Assembly (NCBI RefSeq): GCF_000234665.1
Contig: NC_018309.1
Span: 300,418 to 364,417, forward strand
DNA: 64,000 nt
Reading direction: 5' to 3'
Source: Leishmania mexicana MHOM/GT/2001/U1103
Lineage: Eukaryota; Euglenozoa; Kinetoplastea; Trypanosomatida; Trypanosomatidae
Every line of letters starts with the position of its first letter. Position 1 is the stretch's first letter. This document shows, piece after piece, positions 20,383-31,900 of the stretch. A program made the translations under genes and the position numbers. Below the pieces are notes generated by a model that did not search any database, was not told where the DNA came from, and saw only the letters and a list, made by a program, of their open reading frames with translations.

Positions 20383-23300
20383 ATGTCGCTGTCCACGTTC
20401 TCCGTCCGCGATATCGTGGCCACTCCCGATGACGCCGATGCGCTGCAGACCACCCTGGAAGAGCTGTACCGACGCCGCCGCGCGAAGCGGCAGGAGGAGC
20501 GAGGGTGGAAGCGGTGGGAGCAGAGCCAGCTCTTAGACGAAGACGCGGACAGGTGGGGCACCGCGCAGGAGCTCGCCTATCGCCGTGCGGTGCTCAACAC
20601 GTGGACGCAGAAGTACCCAAAGTTGCAAGAGGCCATGATATCTTTGGCGACCGCGTCGTCATCGAACACCGCAGCCACCGCCCCAGCAGTAGCCACTGCG
20701 GCGGCGTTCTCCGTCGCTGAAGCAGTTCGTCCATCGTACCCGACGCTGTGGCGGATACCGGCGGGCACCATTCCGGCAGACTTTTACATGCACAACGCGG
20801 CCATGGAAGTGTCGCAGCTGCTGTCGACGCCGCAGCGTCAGCACGCGACCACCGAGGCAGTGAAAGACTACAGCGCTCACTCGTGTCTGGTACGCGTCCG
20901 GTGGGAGCCGGTGCGGGTGGCAGACCTGTTGACTGAGCCGCCGCCGTCGGCAGCCGCGTCGTTGTCGCCGCTCTCGCAGCATCCGTGTGGCGCCATCAGC
21001 CACGCACAGCTTCAGCCGCAGCGCGTGTTGGCGCGGTGGCCCCAAGGCAAGACGGCATCCGCCAAGATGGCTGCGGTTCTGCGCTCCATCGGTATCGAGG
21101 AGCGCAAGCGTGAGCAGTGGAACGAGCACTTGCGCCGGCAGCAGGATGAGAGGGAAGCGCCCCCGCACCGGCTGCGCGATCGAGTGTGGGACCGTCATTC
21201 CGCAGCATCAGTGAAGCTTTGCGGCAACCTGGCGAGTAGCGCAGACGGCGCCGAACCTGCCACCGAGGCGGCCGCGGTGGACGAGTCCTACTCTGCAGTT
21301 ACGGAGGTGAGTGCTGGTGGAGTCGTAGAAGACGGCGGCAGTGGCGGCGGCAGCGCTGCCGATGCTTCTGAGAGCGCCTTGGGCCACGAGCTGTACTGGC
21401 CGGCACACATCACCCGCACACGAGCGCTCTTCACCGGTGCGGCATGTCTGCAGGACACCTTCCACGGCCTCGGTCAGCTGCAGCGGTATGAGCGGTTTGA
21501 GCCGGTCCTCGCCTTGGCGCTGGCAAGTCCACTGCGCATCGTTGTCGATGTGGTCTACACCGTTGATGAAACCAGTGAGGCCTTTGGTCTGTCCATCGAC
21601 CCCGTCGTTCATGTCGACGCGATGACGTCTTCGGACGCGCGCAAGAGGGTGGCAACGATGCGAGACAGCGATGCAGTGCGGAGCATCAGCGTGGGTAGTG
21701 GATCCGGCAGCAGCGCAAGCGGGCATGGGATCGTGGCTAATCGCCGCGGCACCCTCTCGCCATCTGAGATATCCTCCTCCATGGCGGAGGACCAGTACCC
21801 TCTGCTTCTGCCCTCGTCACTGCCGCCGGTGCTGTCCGACCTCAACTACGCCTTCACGGCAGCACCGACGGCTGCTGGTGGTGCTGGCGGCGCCAGTGCA
21901 GACAGTCGTCGCGCCGCCTCCCAGATGACGTCCTTCACAGACGCCCCCACCGCCACCAGCACGGCAGTGCTGCGCCGCAGCACCCTGTCCACCAGCCCGC
22001 TGTCCCTCTACACCATTCTGGCGGGCCCTGCGAGCCAAACACACTCGATCGTGCTGCTACGCCCCACCCCGGAAGTCGTGTGCGCCGCCCGCGCACGCGC
22101 CTTACAGGAGCTGGAGCAGCGGTGGTTGCGGCTTCGTCAGGCCCTCGTTGACCGACTCACCACACGCGAAGAGCAAGCGCCGACTGCGGTTTTAGCGCGG
22201 CCCCCAACGCCGTCGCCTGCAGATCTGCTTGCCGTGGAGCTGCCGGACCCCGACACGTATGCCAGCCCGTTTATCGACCGCAGTGCGCGGCATGGCGAGG
22301 GGCTTCCTGCGGTGCCGGCCGGTGCCGAGTCGCTGACGGAAGAGGAGATGCAGCGCCAGACGCGGCTGCCGCAGCTGCAGGGTGGACATCTGCCACGGCG
22401 ACCGATCACGTATCCGGTTGGTGGCCCCCACGGCGTGAACCGAAGGCTGCTGCAGCTGTCCGCTTCGTCGCTGCAGACGACGCTGGCGGACCCCGGCCTG
22501 CGCACGCGCCCACTGCCGAGCAGCGTGAGGCGACCTTCGCATGGTAGCGGTGCACAAGACGGCGGGGCGTCGGCGAAAGCAGCGGCACCGTGGTCCGTAT
22601 CCACACCGCCGACGTCGCCACACCCTCCACAGCAGTCTCCGTGCACGCCTCCGCAGTCACACATCCGGCGCACGGATCGGGGCGCCTCGAGCACAGATAA
22701 TGTCACAAGCTCCTCCACTGACGATGATGACAGGTCCGCCGGTCTCATCCGTGGCTCAGAGCGGGCCTCTACCGCTACCACGCCACGCGGCGATGCCGGG
22801 ATTCCGCGGACACCGCAGTTGGTACGCTCCCCAGTAGACCCAATCTCCCTCTGCTCGCCGGCTTCGTGTGAGGGGCTCGAGGTGCCATGCACCGATGGGT
22901 CATCCTCCGGCCTGGACGGGTTGCACAGCGCACTCCTCTCGGAGGGTCGGCGAGCGGCGACAGAGAAGAGTCCCACTACCTTGGCCGCTGTGCGCGCCAG
23001 CAAGGAGTGGCTGCGGGTCGGCGAGTCCACGGCCCGGGCGCCGCAACAACCAGTCACCATGCCACGAGCGCATCTATCTGCCCTCACCCTTGAAGCATCC
23101 TCGCATGTGTCAGCGGACGCATGGCGGCTGGCGAACGACACCGACCGCGTTGGCAGTGTCTCAGCCCCTGGTTCTCCAAGGAAGGCGTCGCCATCGTCAA
23201 CATCCCTGCCGTCCCGGCGCCACCGCCACAACGGCGGCTCTCCGATGGACGCTGACACGGCCACGCAGTTGACCCACGACGACGGCGATAGTCCGCGGCA

Positions 23301-25890
23301 TCGCACATGCAGCGGGATGGAGCGGTACTCGGCCATCTTGTCTGTCTCTGCACAATCCGTGCCGGACTCCCAGCCGATGTCGGCGCTGCGGGAAGTGAGC
23401 GTGACGTCGTACCTCTCGTGGGATGTGCGCGACACGACGAACGACACCGCGAGCCGACATAGCAACACCGGCGACGGTGATGGACGAGTAGCGCCGTTCT
23501 CTGGTGGGAGTGGGGCAGCGCCGCCGACCTACTTGCCACTCCCTTCGCAGCCCAACAAGAATGAAGCACTTAACATGCCCAATCTAAGCACCCCTGACAT
23601 CGCCGCCACGCTGGCCACGCCCTACTCCACGGTGTCGAGTCCCTCCTCCCCGCCACCACACGCGGCATCGCCCATTCTTCGAACGAAATTTGTCACTCTT
23701 GCCGCAGCACAGCCGCACGCCGGCGATCACAGCCAGTCGCCATCGAGCGTACGTTACCCCATTCTCCAGAAACCCCCAGCACCCCTGTGTCACGCAGATG
23801 CGGCCTGCCCTGTTCTCACCCACACATCGCGGCCAGGGAAAAAGGTTTTAGGAGGCTGCACGAAAAACGAAACGACACTCAGCGCAGTGCCTGCGCGTAG
23901 CGATCCCCGCACGGAGGCCCGTACGTCACCACAAGTGACGCGTTCAACTGCCTTGGAGTCCTCCAGCTCGGGCGACGATGCCCCTGCTCTCAGGGGAACA
24001 GCGACGTACTCGTCCTATATCCAGGCAGGCCCTTCCCTATCTATCGCTGGCGCCCACGGAACGTCCGCAGCTGGGCGAGCTGGCGCCGCTGCCTTGTCGT
24101 CGCCTCAGGCGCCACACGCGGCAGCACGCGAGTTGCGTCGCGCCTCCGCCTCGACGTCCGGCACCCGCCCCGTCTCCTCGTCTACGTTTCTCAGCGATAC
24201 GCGTCGCCTGCAGCTGCGCAACTTGGAGCAGCCGCAGCGGGAGCCGAGGCGTCATGTGTCACCGCCGCCGCCGTGCTCCTTGTCCGCGTCGGCAGAGGCA
24301 CGGGCACGTGTGCACCCGGGATCGTCGTCACCGAGGCAGAATGATGACGTCGCTGCCTCGGGCACGGATCTCCACCACACTCGCGGTGCTGCTCCTGGGA
24401 CATCGCCACGTAAGATAGCGGTGGTTGTGGAGGTGGGCCCCCAGCAGCGTCCTCGCCTCAGTGAACGCGGTTCAGCAGGCGCCACTTGTCACGACACCGC
24501 CCGGCATCACGAACACGCCTCTCCTCTCCAGACCGGCACCGATGCGGTGGAAGCAACGACAGCTTCAGCGAGCCATCGAGTGGGCCATGGCGGCAGCGGC
24601 GACACTAGTGGCGCCGTGGAAAGTGAAGGCAGTCCTCTGCCGCGCCGTCCGCCGTCGCTCGCAACAGGGGCGAACAACGACGCACATGAACCGGCGTCAC
24701 GCCCAATGTCAGAGAAGTCAGCGGCGTCGAAATCTATTGCTTCATGTGGGGTGACGTCACAGCCGCCATCGCGGCACACGGACGGCGCTGGCGCCACGGG
24801 TCTCGCCAGCGGTGAGCCAAGACCGTCGCATTGGCCCCAAGCGAGTGCCAGCAGTCGCATGCTTCACAGACGCCCGTCTCCTAGAGCACCCAAGATGGCA
24901 GCCGCCCCTCCGATCGATGCCAACGCAGAGGACTCACCGCAGCGACATGTGAAATGGCAGCGGCGCCATCAGCGCGCCGACTCTGTGTCTGTAGCGGTGT
25001 TGTGCAGCGAGCACTCCGTATCCGTCGACCGCGAAGTGGAGCTGCCGGAACAGCCGATGCGCCTGCCGGAGGTGCCAACTCCACGCTCACCTCAGTGGTC
25101 TCAGCAGCAGCAGCCATACCTTGTCACTGTCAACGCGTCCGCCGCAAAGTCTGTTCGCTCCGGCGAGCCGGCCACGGGTCTTCACAGCCTCGACGAGCTC
25201 ATGCACTCGGGGAGGGAGGGCTTGCTCGAGGCACATCAAAGGGCCACGCACGCGATACGAAGCTGCAAAGCCAGCGCGGACGTTCGTTCATCGTACCAGC
25301 AGGCCCACCCGCATCACCGCTCGCCTGCTGAGGCGGCGCGAAAGGGTTCAGCATCCTCCCCCTCCTCCGTGGCATCCGCGTCGTCGTCGTCTTTGCCACT
25401 GCCGAAAAGCCGGGGTCCGGCGCAGCGCCCATCGCAGCGTGTGGGAAGCGCGGGCAGCGAACAATCGGATGCGGTGGCGCCGAGGGCGCTATCGACCGCA
25501 TACATGCGCCACGCCACCCCTCCGGCGGCCGCTACGTCACCGAACTCTTCCCCCTCCTCTGTAAACTTTAGCTCGCGCATGCCCTCCGCGGCGCAGGAGC
25601 CGCGTGGCACATCGCCTACTCCCCATCCGAGCGGTCGCTCCTCGCGAAGCGGCCGCGGCCGCGCCGGAGAGCTGCTGGCTCCTCGCCCCCACCGCAGCAG
25701 ATCCTCCTCACAGCACGACCGTCAATCTTACAATCGCGCCGTCAGGGCCTCACCGTCGCCGTCATCCACTACGCACAGGCACAGGGTCCTCGTGCGCCGC
25801 GTGGTGCGTCGGCGCCGCAGCGAGGTTTTCGTGGAAGAGGGCGGCACGTTGGTGTACCGTTCCCCAGTGGCGACGCCACACACCTCCTAA
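20383..25890 (+). CDS. Very large Ser/Pro/His-rich protein, function unknown
   Basis: 1835 aa from the favoured ATG at 20383. The first 90 residues (SVRDIVATPDDADALQTTL..., then a charged ELYRRRRAKRQEERGWKRWEQ helix) look ordered, as do blocks around residues 260-420. From about residue 600 the protein is Ser/Thr/Pro/Arg-rich and probably disordered. The C-terminus is strongly basic (RVLVRRVVRRRRSEVF) and ends in an ordered-looking EEGGTLVYRS stretch. No enzyme motif, membrane segment or known domain was seen. The frame is open farther upstream, but that part is translated repeats. The start is uncertain because there is no AG between 20242 and 20446 (see findings); the next in-frame ATG is at 20636. 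It could be a cytoskeletal protein or a heavily phosphorylated scaffold. Confidence 0.72.
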   Translation: MSLSTFSVRDIVATPDDADALQTTLEELYRRRRAKRQEERGWKRWEQSQLLDEDADRWGTAQELAYRRAVLNTWTQKYPKLQEAMISLATASSSNTAATAPAVATAAAFSVAEAVRPSYPTLWRIPAGTIPADFYMHNAAMEVSQLLSTPQRQHATTEAVKDYSAHSCLVRVRWEPVRVADLLTEPPPSAAASLSPLSQHPCGAISHAQLQPQRVLARWPQGKTASAKMAAVLRSIGIEERKREQWNEHLRRQQDEREAPPHRLRDRVWDRHSAASVKLCGNLASSADGAEPATEAAAVDESYSAVTEVSAGGVVEDGGSGGGSAADASESALGHELYWPAHITRTRALFTGAACLQDTFHGLGQLQRYERFEPVLALALASPLRIVVDVVYTVDETSEAFGLSIDPVVHVDAMTSSDARKRVATMRDSDAVRSISVGSGSGSSASGHGIVANRRGTLSPSEISSSMAEDQYPLLLPSSLPPVLSDLNYAFTAAPTAAGGAGGASADSRRAASQMTSFTDAPTATSTAVLRRSTLSTSPLSLYTILAGPASQTHSIVLLRPTPEVVCAARARALQELEQRWLRLRQALVDRLTTREEQAPTAVLARPPTPSPADLLAVELPDPDTYASPFIDRSARHGEGLPAVPAGAESLTEEEMQRQTRLPQLQGGHLPRRPITYPVGGPHGVNRRLLQLSASSLQTTLADPGLRTRPLPSSVRRPSHGSGAQDGGASAKAAAPWSVSTPPTSPHPPQQSPCTPPQSHIRRTDRGASSTDNVTSSSTDDDDRSAGLIRGSERASTATTPRGDAGIPRTPQLVRSPVDPISLCSPASCEGLEVPCTDGSSSGLDGLHSALLSEGRRAATEKSPTTLAAVRASKEWLRVGESTARAPQQPVTMPRAHLSALTLEASSHVSADAWRLANDTDRVGSVSAPGSPRKASPSSTSLPSRRHRHNGGSPMDADTATQLTHDDGDSPRHRTCSGMERYSAILSVSAQSVPDSQPMSALREVSVTSYLSWDVRDTTNDTASRHSNTGDGDGRVAPFSGGSGAAPPTYLPLPSQPNKNEALNMPNLSTPDIAATLATPYSTVSSPSSPPPHAASPILRTKFVTLAAAQPHAGDHSQSPSSVRYPILQKPPAPLCHADAACPVLTHTSRPGKKVLGGCTKNETTLSAVPARSDPRTEARTSPQVTRSTALESSSSGDDAPALRGTATYSSYIQAGPSLSIAGAHGTSAAGRAGAAALSSPQAPHAAARELRRASASTSGTRPVSSSTFLSDTRRLQLRNLEQPQREPRRHVSPPPPCSLSASAEARARVHPGSSSPRQNDDVAASGTDLHHTRGAAPGTSPRKIAVVVEVGPQQRPRLSERGSAGATCHDTARHHEHASPLQTGTDAVEATTASASHRVGHGGSGDTSGAVESEGSPLPRRPPSLATGANNDAHEPASRPMSEKSAASKSIASCGVTSQPPSRHTDGAGATGLASGEPRPSHWPQASASSRMLHRRPSPRAPKMAAAPPIDANAEDSPQRHVKWQRRHQRADSVSVAVLCSEHSVSVDREVELPEQPMRLPEVPTPRSPQWSQQQQPYLVTVNASAAKSVRSGEPATGLHSLDELMHSGREGLLEAHQRATHAIRSCKASADVRSSYQQAHPHHRSPAEAARKGSASSPSSVASASSSSLPLPKSRGPAQRPSQRVGSAGSEQSDAVAPRALSTAYMRHATPPAAATSPNSSPSSVNFSSRMPSAAQEPRGTSPTPHPSGRSSRSGRGRAGELLAPRPHRSRSSSQHDRQSYNRAVRASPSPSSTTHRHRVLVRRVVRRRRSEVFVEEGGTLVYRSPVATPHTS

Positions 25891-26919
25891 GCAGCAGCAG
25901 CAGCAGTGGGAGAGGCACCTCAGCGCCGACACTGCCGTCCTCGCCGCGGGACACAAGAGCTGCGAGAGCTCGCAAAATACCCAGGCGGCACTCCCGCACC
26001 TAGAAGCGCTGGCGCGGCGGTGGAGGTGCAACGCGCAGCATGGGCAGAGGCCACCGCGACCGCTGCCCGAATCTCATAGATTATATGCTTGTCTCTCCTA
26101 CCTCTCCATCACCTCGACGTCATCTTCTGCCGATGTCCTTTGCGCTCCGCCTCCGAACCCCCCCCCCACCGGCCTTCACATGCATGCGCGACATGGGCGT
26201 GTATTGCGGCATGTCGCCGCCTCCTGAGTGGTGTGAGCCGGGAGAGGGGGGAGGGGGGGGGCGGTGGCGCAGACGTCGGAAACCCCATCCATCACGCGAT
26301 GGCCAAAGCCAAGCACCACCGACGAAGATAACCGAAATCGACTCTTGTGTTCCCGGTGGGCGGCCTACACGCAACCACACGACTACGGGGGCTGCACCAC
26401 ACACACACACATACACACACCGCCGGCAGCTACAATGGACGCGCCGTGTCATGTGCAGCGGGCGATGAGGATCGTGAGAAGGGTCCCCCGGCGACGGTGG
26501 CATCAGAGGCGGGCCAAACCAAATCAATCGCGCGAGCCGCTCCGAAAAAACGCTTCCATGCACGCGACATGCCTGGTGCCCCCCCCCCTCACCATCACCA
26601 CCACCACCACCCCCTCCCGCGCCTCTCTGGCGGTCCACTGTCACCTTCTACGACAGGCCTTCGCTCGAGTACATCTCTCTCGCCTACCCCCCTCCCCTCC
26701 CTCAAGGTGAACAGCAGAAACCGTAGCAGCTGAGTGACGCACATCATCGTCGGGCAGTACCTCACCGCACACGCGCAACACCTACATCAAGACATTAGCC
26801 CCTTTGCCGACCTTACCGCCAGCACCACTACGTTACGGAGCACACCCGAAGGTGCGCCCTCCACCCATCCCCTCCTCCTCCTCCCCTTCCATCACTCACT
26901 AGCCCACACACGAGCAGCC
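25891..26919 (+). other. Intergenic: Ser-rich gene to mitochondrial membrane protein gene
   Basis: No gene seen. A CAG run follows the stop (25891-25905). C runs at 26159-26167 and 26580-26588 and a G run at 26247-26261 are present. A pyrimidine tract at 26866-26890 with AG at 26901-26902 gives an 18-base 5' UTR for the next gene. Confidence 0.55.
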
Positions 26920-27525
26920 ATGCAGCGCGTAAGCCTGGCCGCAGTGGCCGTATCGGTGTCCTCCTCACCTTCTCCTTCGGCAGCGGTTCTTCTGACACCG
27001 TCGCGCGGCTTCCGCAAGGAGCTGTTCGAGGGACCCCTCGACCTAAAACCGGGTGAGCGCAACGCCCGCAAGGGTCCGCCGGTGGCCCACAGCCTCCCGG
27101 TCTACAAGACGACGCACAAGCTACACAATTCCGTCCGCTGGAAGAACGCGAACCTCGTGACGAACGTCGCCGGTGGCCAGGACTACCGCCTGCGCGAGAC
27201 TCAAGGCGAGGGCACCTTCGATGAAACGGGCATGTACCGTGACTGGCTTTATGGCGATGAACGGCGCTACGCCAACTACATTGGCCTGACCCTTGGTGCG
27301 CTCGCCATCACGCTTTTCTGGTACACGATGCGCGTGATCGGCACAGAGACGTGGGACATCCCAACCCCGGTGCTGGCCTCGCAGCGCAAGCGGCTCGCCA
27401 AGGCTGACGCGGAAGGCAGCGGCGATGCCGCGGTAGAAGTGTTGGCGCTCCCGACGGAGAAGGAGATTCGCCAAGATGCGCTGGCGATGTTGAAGCGGCC
27501 GACAACGTTGTCCAAGAGCAGCTAA
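26920..27525 (+). CDS. Probable mitochondrial single-pass membrane protein, unknown
   Basis: 201 aa. The first 33 residues (MQRVSLAAVAVSVSSS..., then TPSRGFRKELF) are Ser/Ala/Arg-rich without acids, typical of a trypanosomatid mitochondrial presequence with likely cleavage near the SRGF site. A single hydrophobic segment (about 119-140, YIGLTLGALAITLFWYTMRV) anchors the protein. Before it lies an ordered soluble part rich in Tyr, Trp and Arg (60-118); after it comes a lysine/alanine-rich tail ending in a helix. This layout is common among trypanosomatid-specific subunits of respiratory complexes and ATP synthase in the inner membrane; that assignment is inference. The start is the ATG 18 bases after a predicted acceptor, not the open codons upstream. 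Confidence 0.7.
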   Translation: MQRVSLAAVAVSVSSSPSPSAAVLLTPSRGFRKELFEGPLDLKPGERNARKGPPVAHSLPVYKTTHKLHNSVRWKNANLVTNVAGGQDYRLRETQGEGTFDETGMYRDWLYGDERRYANYIGLTLGALAITLFWYTMRVIGTETWDIPTPVLASQRKRLAKADAEGSGDAAVEVLALPTEKEIRQDALAMLKRPTTLSKSS

Positions 27526-28920
27526 GTCGGCGTCACAGGGGAAGGGGTGGGCGATAGGTGCGGCCACCGAGGAGAGGGACCGACAGAGGACATGGCGAAG
27601 GTCACGGCAATATCGCCGCTTCTGCGTGCGTGTGTGCGTGACAGCGAAGACGCCTCCGCGCCGTCCCTTTTTCTCGACCCGCTCAAAAACAAAAAAGACA
27701 TTTAACGCGGAAAGGTATGGAGAAGTGGAACGTGTTCGCGGTGCGGTAGTATGCGTGGCATCGCGCACCTCCACGAGGCATGCGTGCGCCGTCTTTTCCT
27801 GCGCGGCTGTTCGTACGTTGCAAGGGGGAAGTACGCACCGGACCTGGACCACGTCGACAAGGACGTTGGTGGCCCGTGATGCACTGGAGGGCTGACGTAA
27901 CCGTGAGTAGTATGTGTGTGTGTGTGTGTGTGTGTGCGGTGTGGTGCTGTGCTGTGCTGTCGTCGCTTGGTTCTCGCCCTCCCCGTCGTTCTCTCGGCCT
28001 TTGTTCGACTCGTACGCGTGACCGCCACTCTCTCGCAACACACCCACACACAAGCAGGCAGACCAACGACAGATTACAGACTGAGCACCCGTATCACTCG
28101 CGCCGTGACTGTGGGTGCCGTTGTCTCGCTCGTCACGATCACCGCTGCAATCCCCAACGCCAGTGCGCCACCACCACCACCGCCGCCCCTTTCTTCCTCC
28201 TCGGCCCTTTCTTTTTCTATTGCGCCTTACTCGTCCTGTAGCAGACCCCTCGCCCCTCCCTCCGCCGATACGCGCGGACGGGGGCGTGCATCACGACGGA
28301 GGGGGTGCTCGGGCACCCCCCTGATGTGCCTGCGAAGAGGGTTCGTAAAGGTGCGCCACGCAAGCATGTGCGACAGAGTAGGCGAAGCAGCGAAGATGGA
28401 GAGACAGAGGAAAGGGAGAAGGTGTTCTGAGCCGCGAGCGCATGCGCGCCCTTATCCTCAGCGGGCTTGGCTCCCCTCCTCCTTCGATTTGCTGCTGCTG
28501 CTGCTGTGTCATGGCTGTACCCGTCACCTCTTCCAGTGGATGAGTCGATCTACTCGCATCCATGTCTCTGCCACCACCACCGCCATCACCCCTTCCTCCC
28601 TCCCTCCCTCTCGTTGTCACATGCCACAGTCGTCGCCGTGTTACCTCCCGTAGCCGCCCCGCGCCCAACACATATCGCACAAAAGCAACGCCTCGTTCGA
28701 AATACCGTAACAATAGAAGGACCGATAAGACCTCTCGGAAAACGGGGGGGAGACGGGGAGGAGGCAGGCCGCACGCAACGTAGCGGGTGACTCGCCTACC
28801 TGCCCATCCGTGTCCGTGTGACACACACACACACACACACACGCCCACACGCAGTCAACACGTGCCCTGCGTAGCGCGCTATTGGGCACTCTGCAGCTTA
28901 ATCTTAAAAGGGTGGACGGC
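27526..28920 (+). other. Intergenic: upstream of SF3b130
   Basis: No gene seen. It includes (TG)n at 27912-27935, a short GC hairpin at 28301-28320, a CTG run at 28490-28505 and (CA)n at about 28821-28842. Candidate acceptor AG at 28895-28896 would leave a 24-base 5' UTR. Confidence 0.5.
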
Positions 28921-31900
28921 ATGAACCACCACAGCGTGGCGGGAGAGGATGGCAGCACCGGTGCGGACGCCGCCGCCGCCGTCGTGCCGGTGAACGAAAC
29001 ACTGCTGTACCACCAGACCTTGATCCCCACGCAGAATGTCACCCACGCCATCGAGGGCTCCTTCACGCTGCCGGACGCGAATGATCTCGCTCTGATTCGT
29101 CACAACGTGCTCGAGCTGTGGCGACTTTACGCGGAGAACGCCAACGGCGGCGTAGAGTGTGTTTGCCGCACCCCGTTGATGTCGCCCGTGTACGCTGCGG
29201 TGGCGGTGCCGACAAGCGCCTCGTCGATGGCGAAGGCCGGTGGCGCAAGCAGCGCCTCGTCGCTGGGCGGAAATATGGCCGCCGTACTCGACGACGCGAC
29301 CACCACAGCGCACCGCAGTGGGATACACTACCTCGCCGTCACGAGTGAGACGGGCTACGTGACACTGCTGCGGTACCAGCTGGACGAGCCGCCGGTGCCG
29401 ACGCGGCTGTCCTATGGTGACGACAGCGACGAGGGCAACGAAGGTGTTGGTGGGAACAGTGGCGCTAGCGGCGGTGCCACGATGCTCGTGACCACGTCCT
29501 TGAAGGGCCGCTTCATCAAGGTGAGCGAGGTGTGCCTGGGCCGGAGCGGGGCGCGGCTGACCGTCCCTGGTGCCCGCATGGCGGTCGACCCCGCCGGCAC
29601 GGCGCTCCTGATTACTGCGCTCATGCGCACCAAGACGCTCGTGCCCATCACCGTCAACGAGACCTGGGATCCGGTCAAGAGCGTCAACGTCGGGCAAGAC
29701 GACGACGATGACGCGGAAAGCGACGCTGACGGAGATGACGAAGACGAAGAAGGTGACGACAACGATGCTGGCGAGCACCAGCGCCGCGTCCCAGTGACGG
29801 GTCGCGAGCTTCGTGCTGCTCGGCGCCGGCGGTCGGCCAAAGCACGGCGGGCCAACGGCGTCATCAACCTCGGCACGCCAATCGAGATGCAGCGCCAGAC
29901 CGTCCTGTACTCTGTCTGCGCCCTTGATGGCTACCTCGACCACGCCGTGTTCGCCGTGCTCGAGGAGGAGGTGATCGAAGCACGCGGCGCCGCCGCTGCG
30001 TCCGCCAGTAACCCCGCGAACGCCGCAGCTGCCGCAGCCGAGGCGAGCGGTGGCACCTTCCTCAAGAGCAGCGGAGGCCCGAACGCGGTTGTTCAGCGCC
30101 ACAAGCACTTTGTGCTCTACGCCTACGTGCCGAGCCTGAAGCAGGTGCAGCGGACGCAGCTCGTGCACGTCCCAGCGACGGCGCACCGGCTCATCGCTGT
30201 CCCGGCCGCGCCGTACGGCCCAGGCGGCGTTCTTGTCTGCACGGACACAGAGCTGATCTGGTACGATGTGTCCGCCACGCAGCAGCAGAACTCCGCTGCG
30301 GCGGCGAATGGCCGCGTGGGCGTGTTCAAGTGCACCTACGCCTTTCCGCGCCGCCTCGACTGCACGGAGATCCTGTACGACCCCTCCATCATTCAGCACA
30401 CGCTGACCTGCTTCGGTCGCCGCTTCTTCATGCTGCTGCAAGACGAGCAGGGTGACGTGTACCGTGTCTTCTTGGAGGCCGGTGATGTGCAGCGCGCCTA
30501 CGAGGCGCTTCGGACGCGCGAGTTGGCGCAGGCAAACCCAGAGTTCTTCCTGCAGCAGCAGCAGCAGCAAGTGGCGAACGGCGGTGTTGCGCCGGCTCCG
30601 ACGCTGCCGCCCGTTCCGAACCCGCTGTCGGTGCACTACTTCGACACGCTGCCGCCATCGTCGGCCATGGCACTCTTCCGGCGCGGCTTTCTCTTCATGG
30701 GCAGTGAGGCAGGCCCGCTGCATGGGCTGTACAAAGTCAAGAGCAACGGCTACACGGCGGATCGCGAGTACATCGTGAAGCGCGTGCGGCGGGAGCGGGC
30801 GCTGCCGATGGCGCTGCAGATGCCGTCGTCAAACAAGGCGGAGAAGGCGAAGGCAGAGGGGGTGGAGGGCGGTGCTGTGAAGGAGGGCGACGGCGCCGAT
30901 CGCAAGCGCCCGCGCGCTTCGGAGGCCGCCGGCGCGGCTGTCAAGCCAGAGCCGCAGGATCCGACGGCGCCGGCGACAAGCAGCGGCAGCGCCGCGTCGC
31001 CCACGCTGCCACGTATCAAGAAGGAGCAGACAGATGGCGACGGAGACGACATGGCGTCGGCTGCAGCTAGCGCCGCCGCCATGCGGCCACCAGCCCCCTC
31101 CACAGCCACGGCGCCGGCTTTCAAGACTCCAATGGAGGTGCGCGTCATCAAGGTCTACCAGCCACACCGCCGTCCTCAGCACGTCGTCCAGCTACAGAGC
31201 TTTCCGAACACGCCGGCTATTACCAGCTTCACCTCCCACCTCACCGCCTCCACCTCCGCCGCGGCGATGGCGTCGGACGGCACCGACCACCTCACCGGTT
31301 TTGGTGGTGGGCCGCCGCCGGTGCCTGCGCCGGAGCAGTCGAGTGAGCAGCCGGAGATCTACTTCAGCTACGTCGGCGGGCGTGGTGGCGAGAGCGTGCT
31401 CGTGCAGGCTCGCTACGGCTACGCCGCGAAGCTAGAGGGCCGCCAGATGCTCCCGACCGTCTTCAGCTTCGTCATTCCTCTGCCTTCTGCGCTGTCGATG
31501 CAGTCCCTGGCGCGCCAGCAGCAGGCTGCCATCGAAGCAGCCGCGGCTGCAGCCGTCACGCGAAGGGCTGACGAGGAGACGCTTAGAGGCACTGGTGGTG
31601 CGGCGCGTCAGCACGCGCAGCGCTTGAAGGCGCTTCGCCAGCTCGCCGCGACCGTCAGCGGCGCTCGCGACCAGGTTTGCACCGACCGTGTGCTGCTGTG
31701 CACGCGCCAGGGCACGACGGTGTACCGCATCGGTAGCACGGTTGAGCAGGACACCAGCTCGTCTTTCATCACCGCAGAGCGGACGCTCGCCGCGACGACG
31801 CTGCAGTACGGCTGCGGCTACGTGCAGGTTACCCCCCGTGGAATCAACGTGCTGAGCTGCGTCGACACCGCCGCGGGTGGTGGGGGTCGACTTGACGCAG

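Noticed and set aside
22137..23468. 443-codon minus-strand frame inside the 1835-aa gene
   Set aside because: Ser/Cys/Arg-rich antisense reading of low-complexity sequence; no other gene in the array is on the minus strand.
28879..30723. 614-codon minus-strand frame inside SF3b130
   Set aside because: Same GC-driven antisense effect; the sense frame matches SF3B3 in order and spacing.
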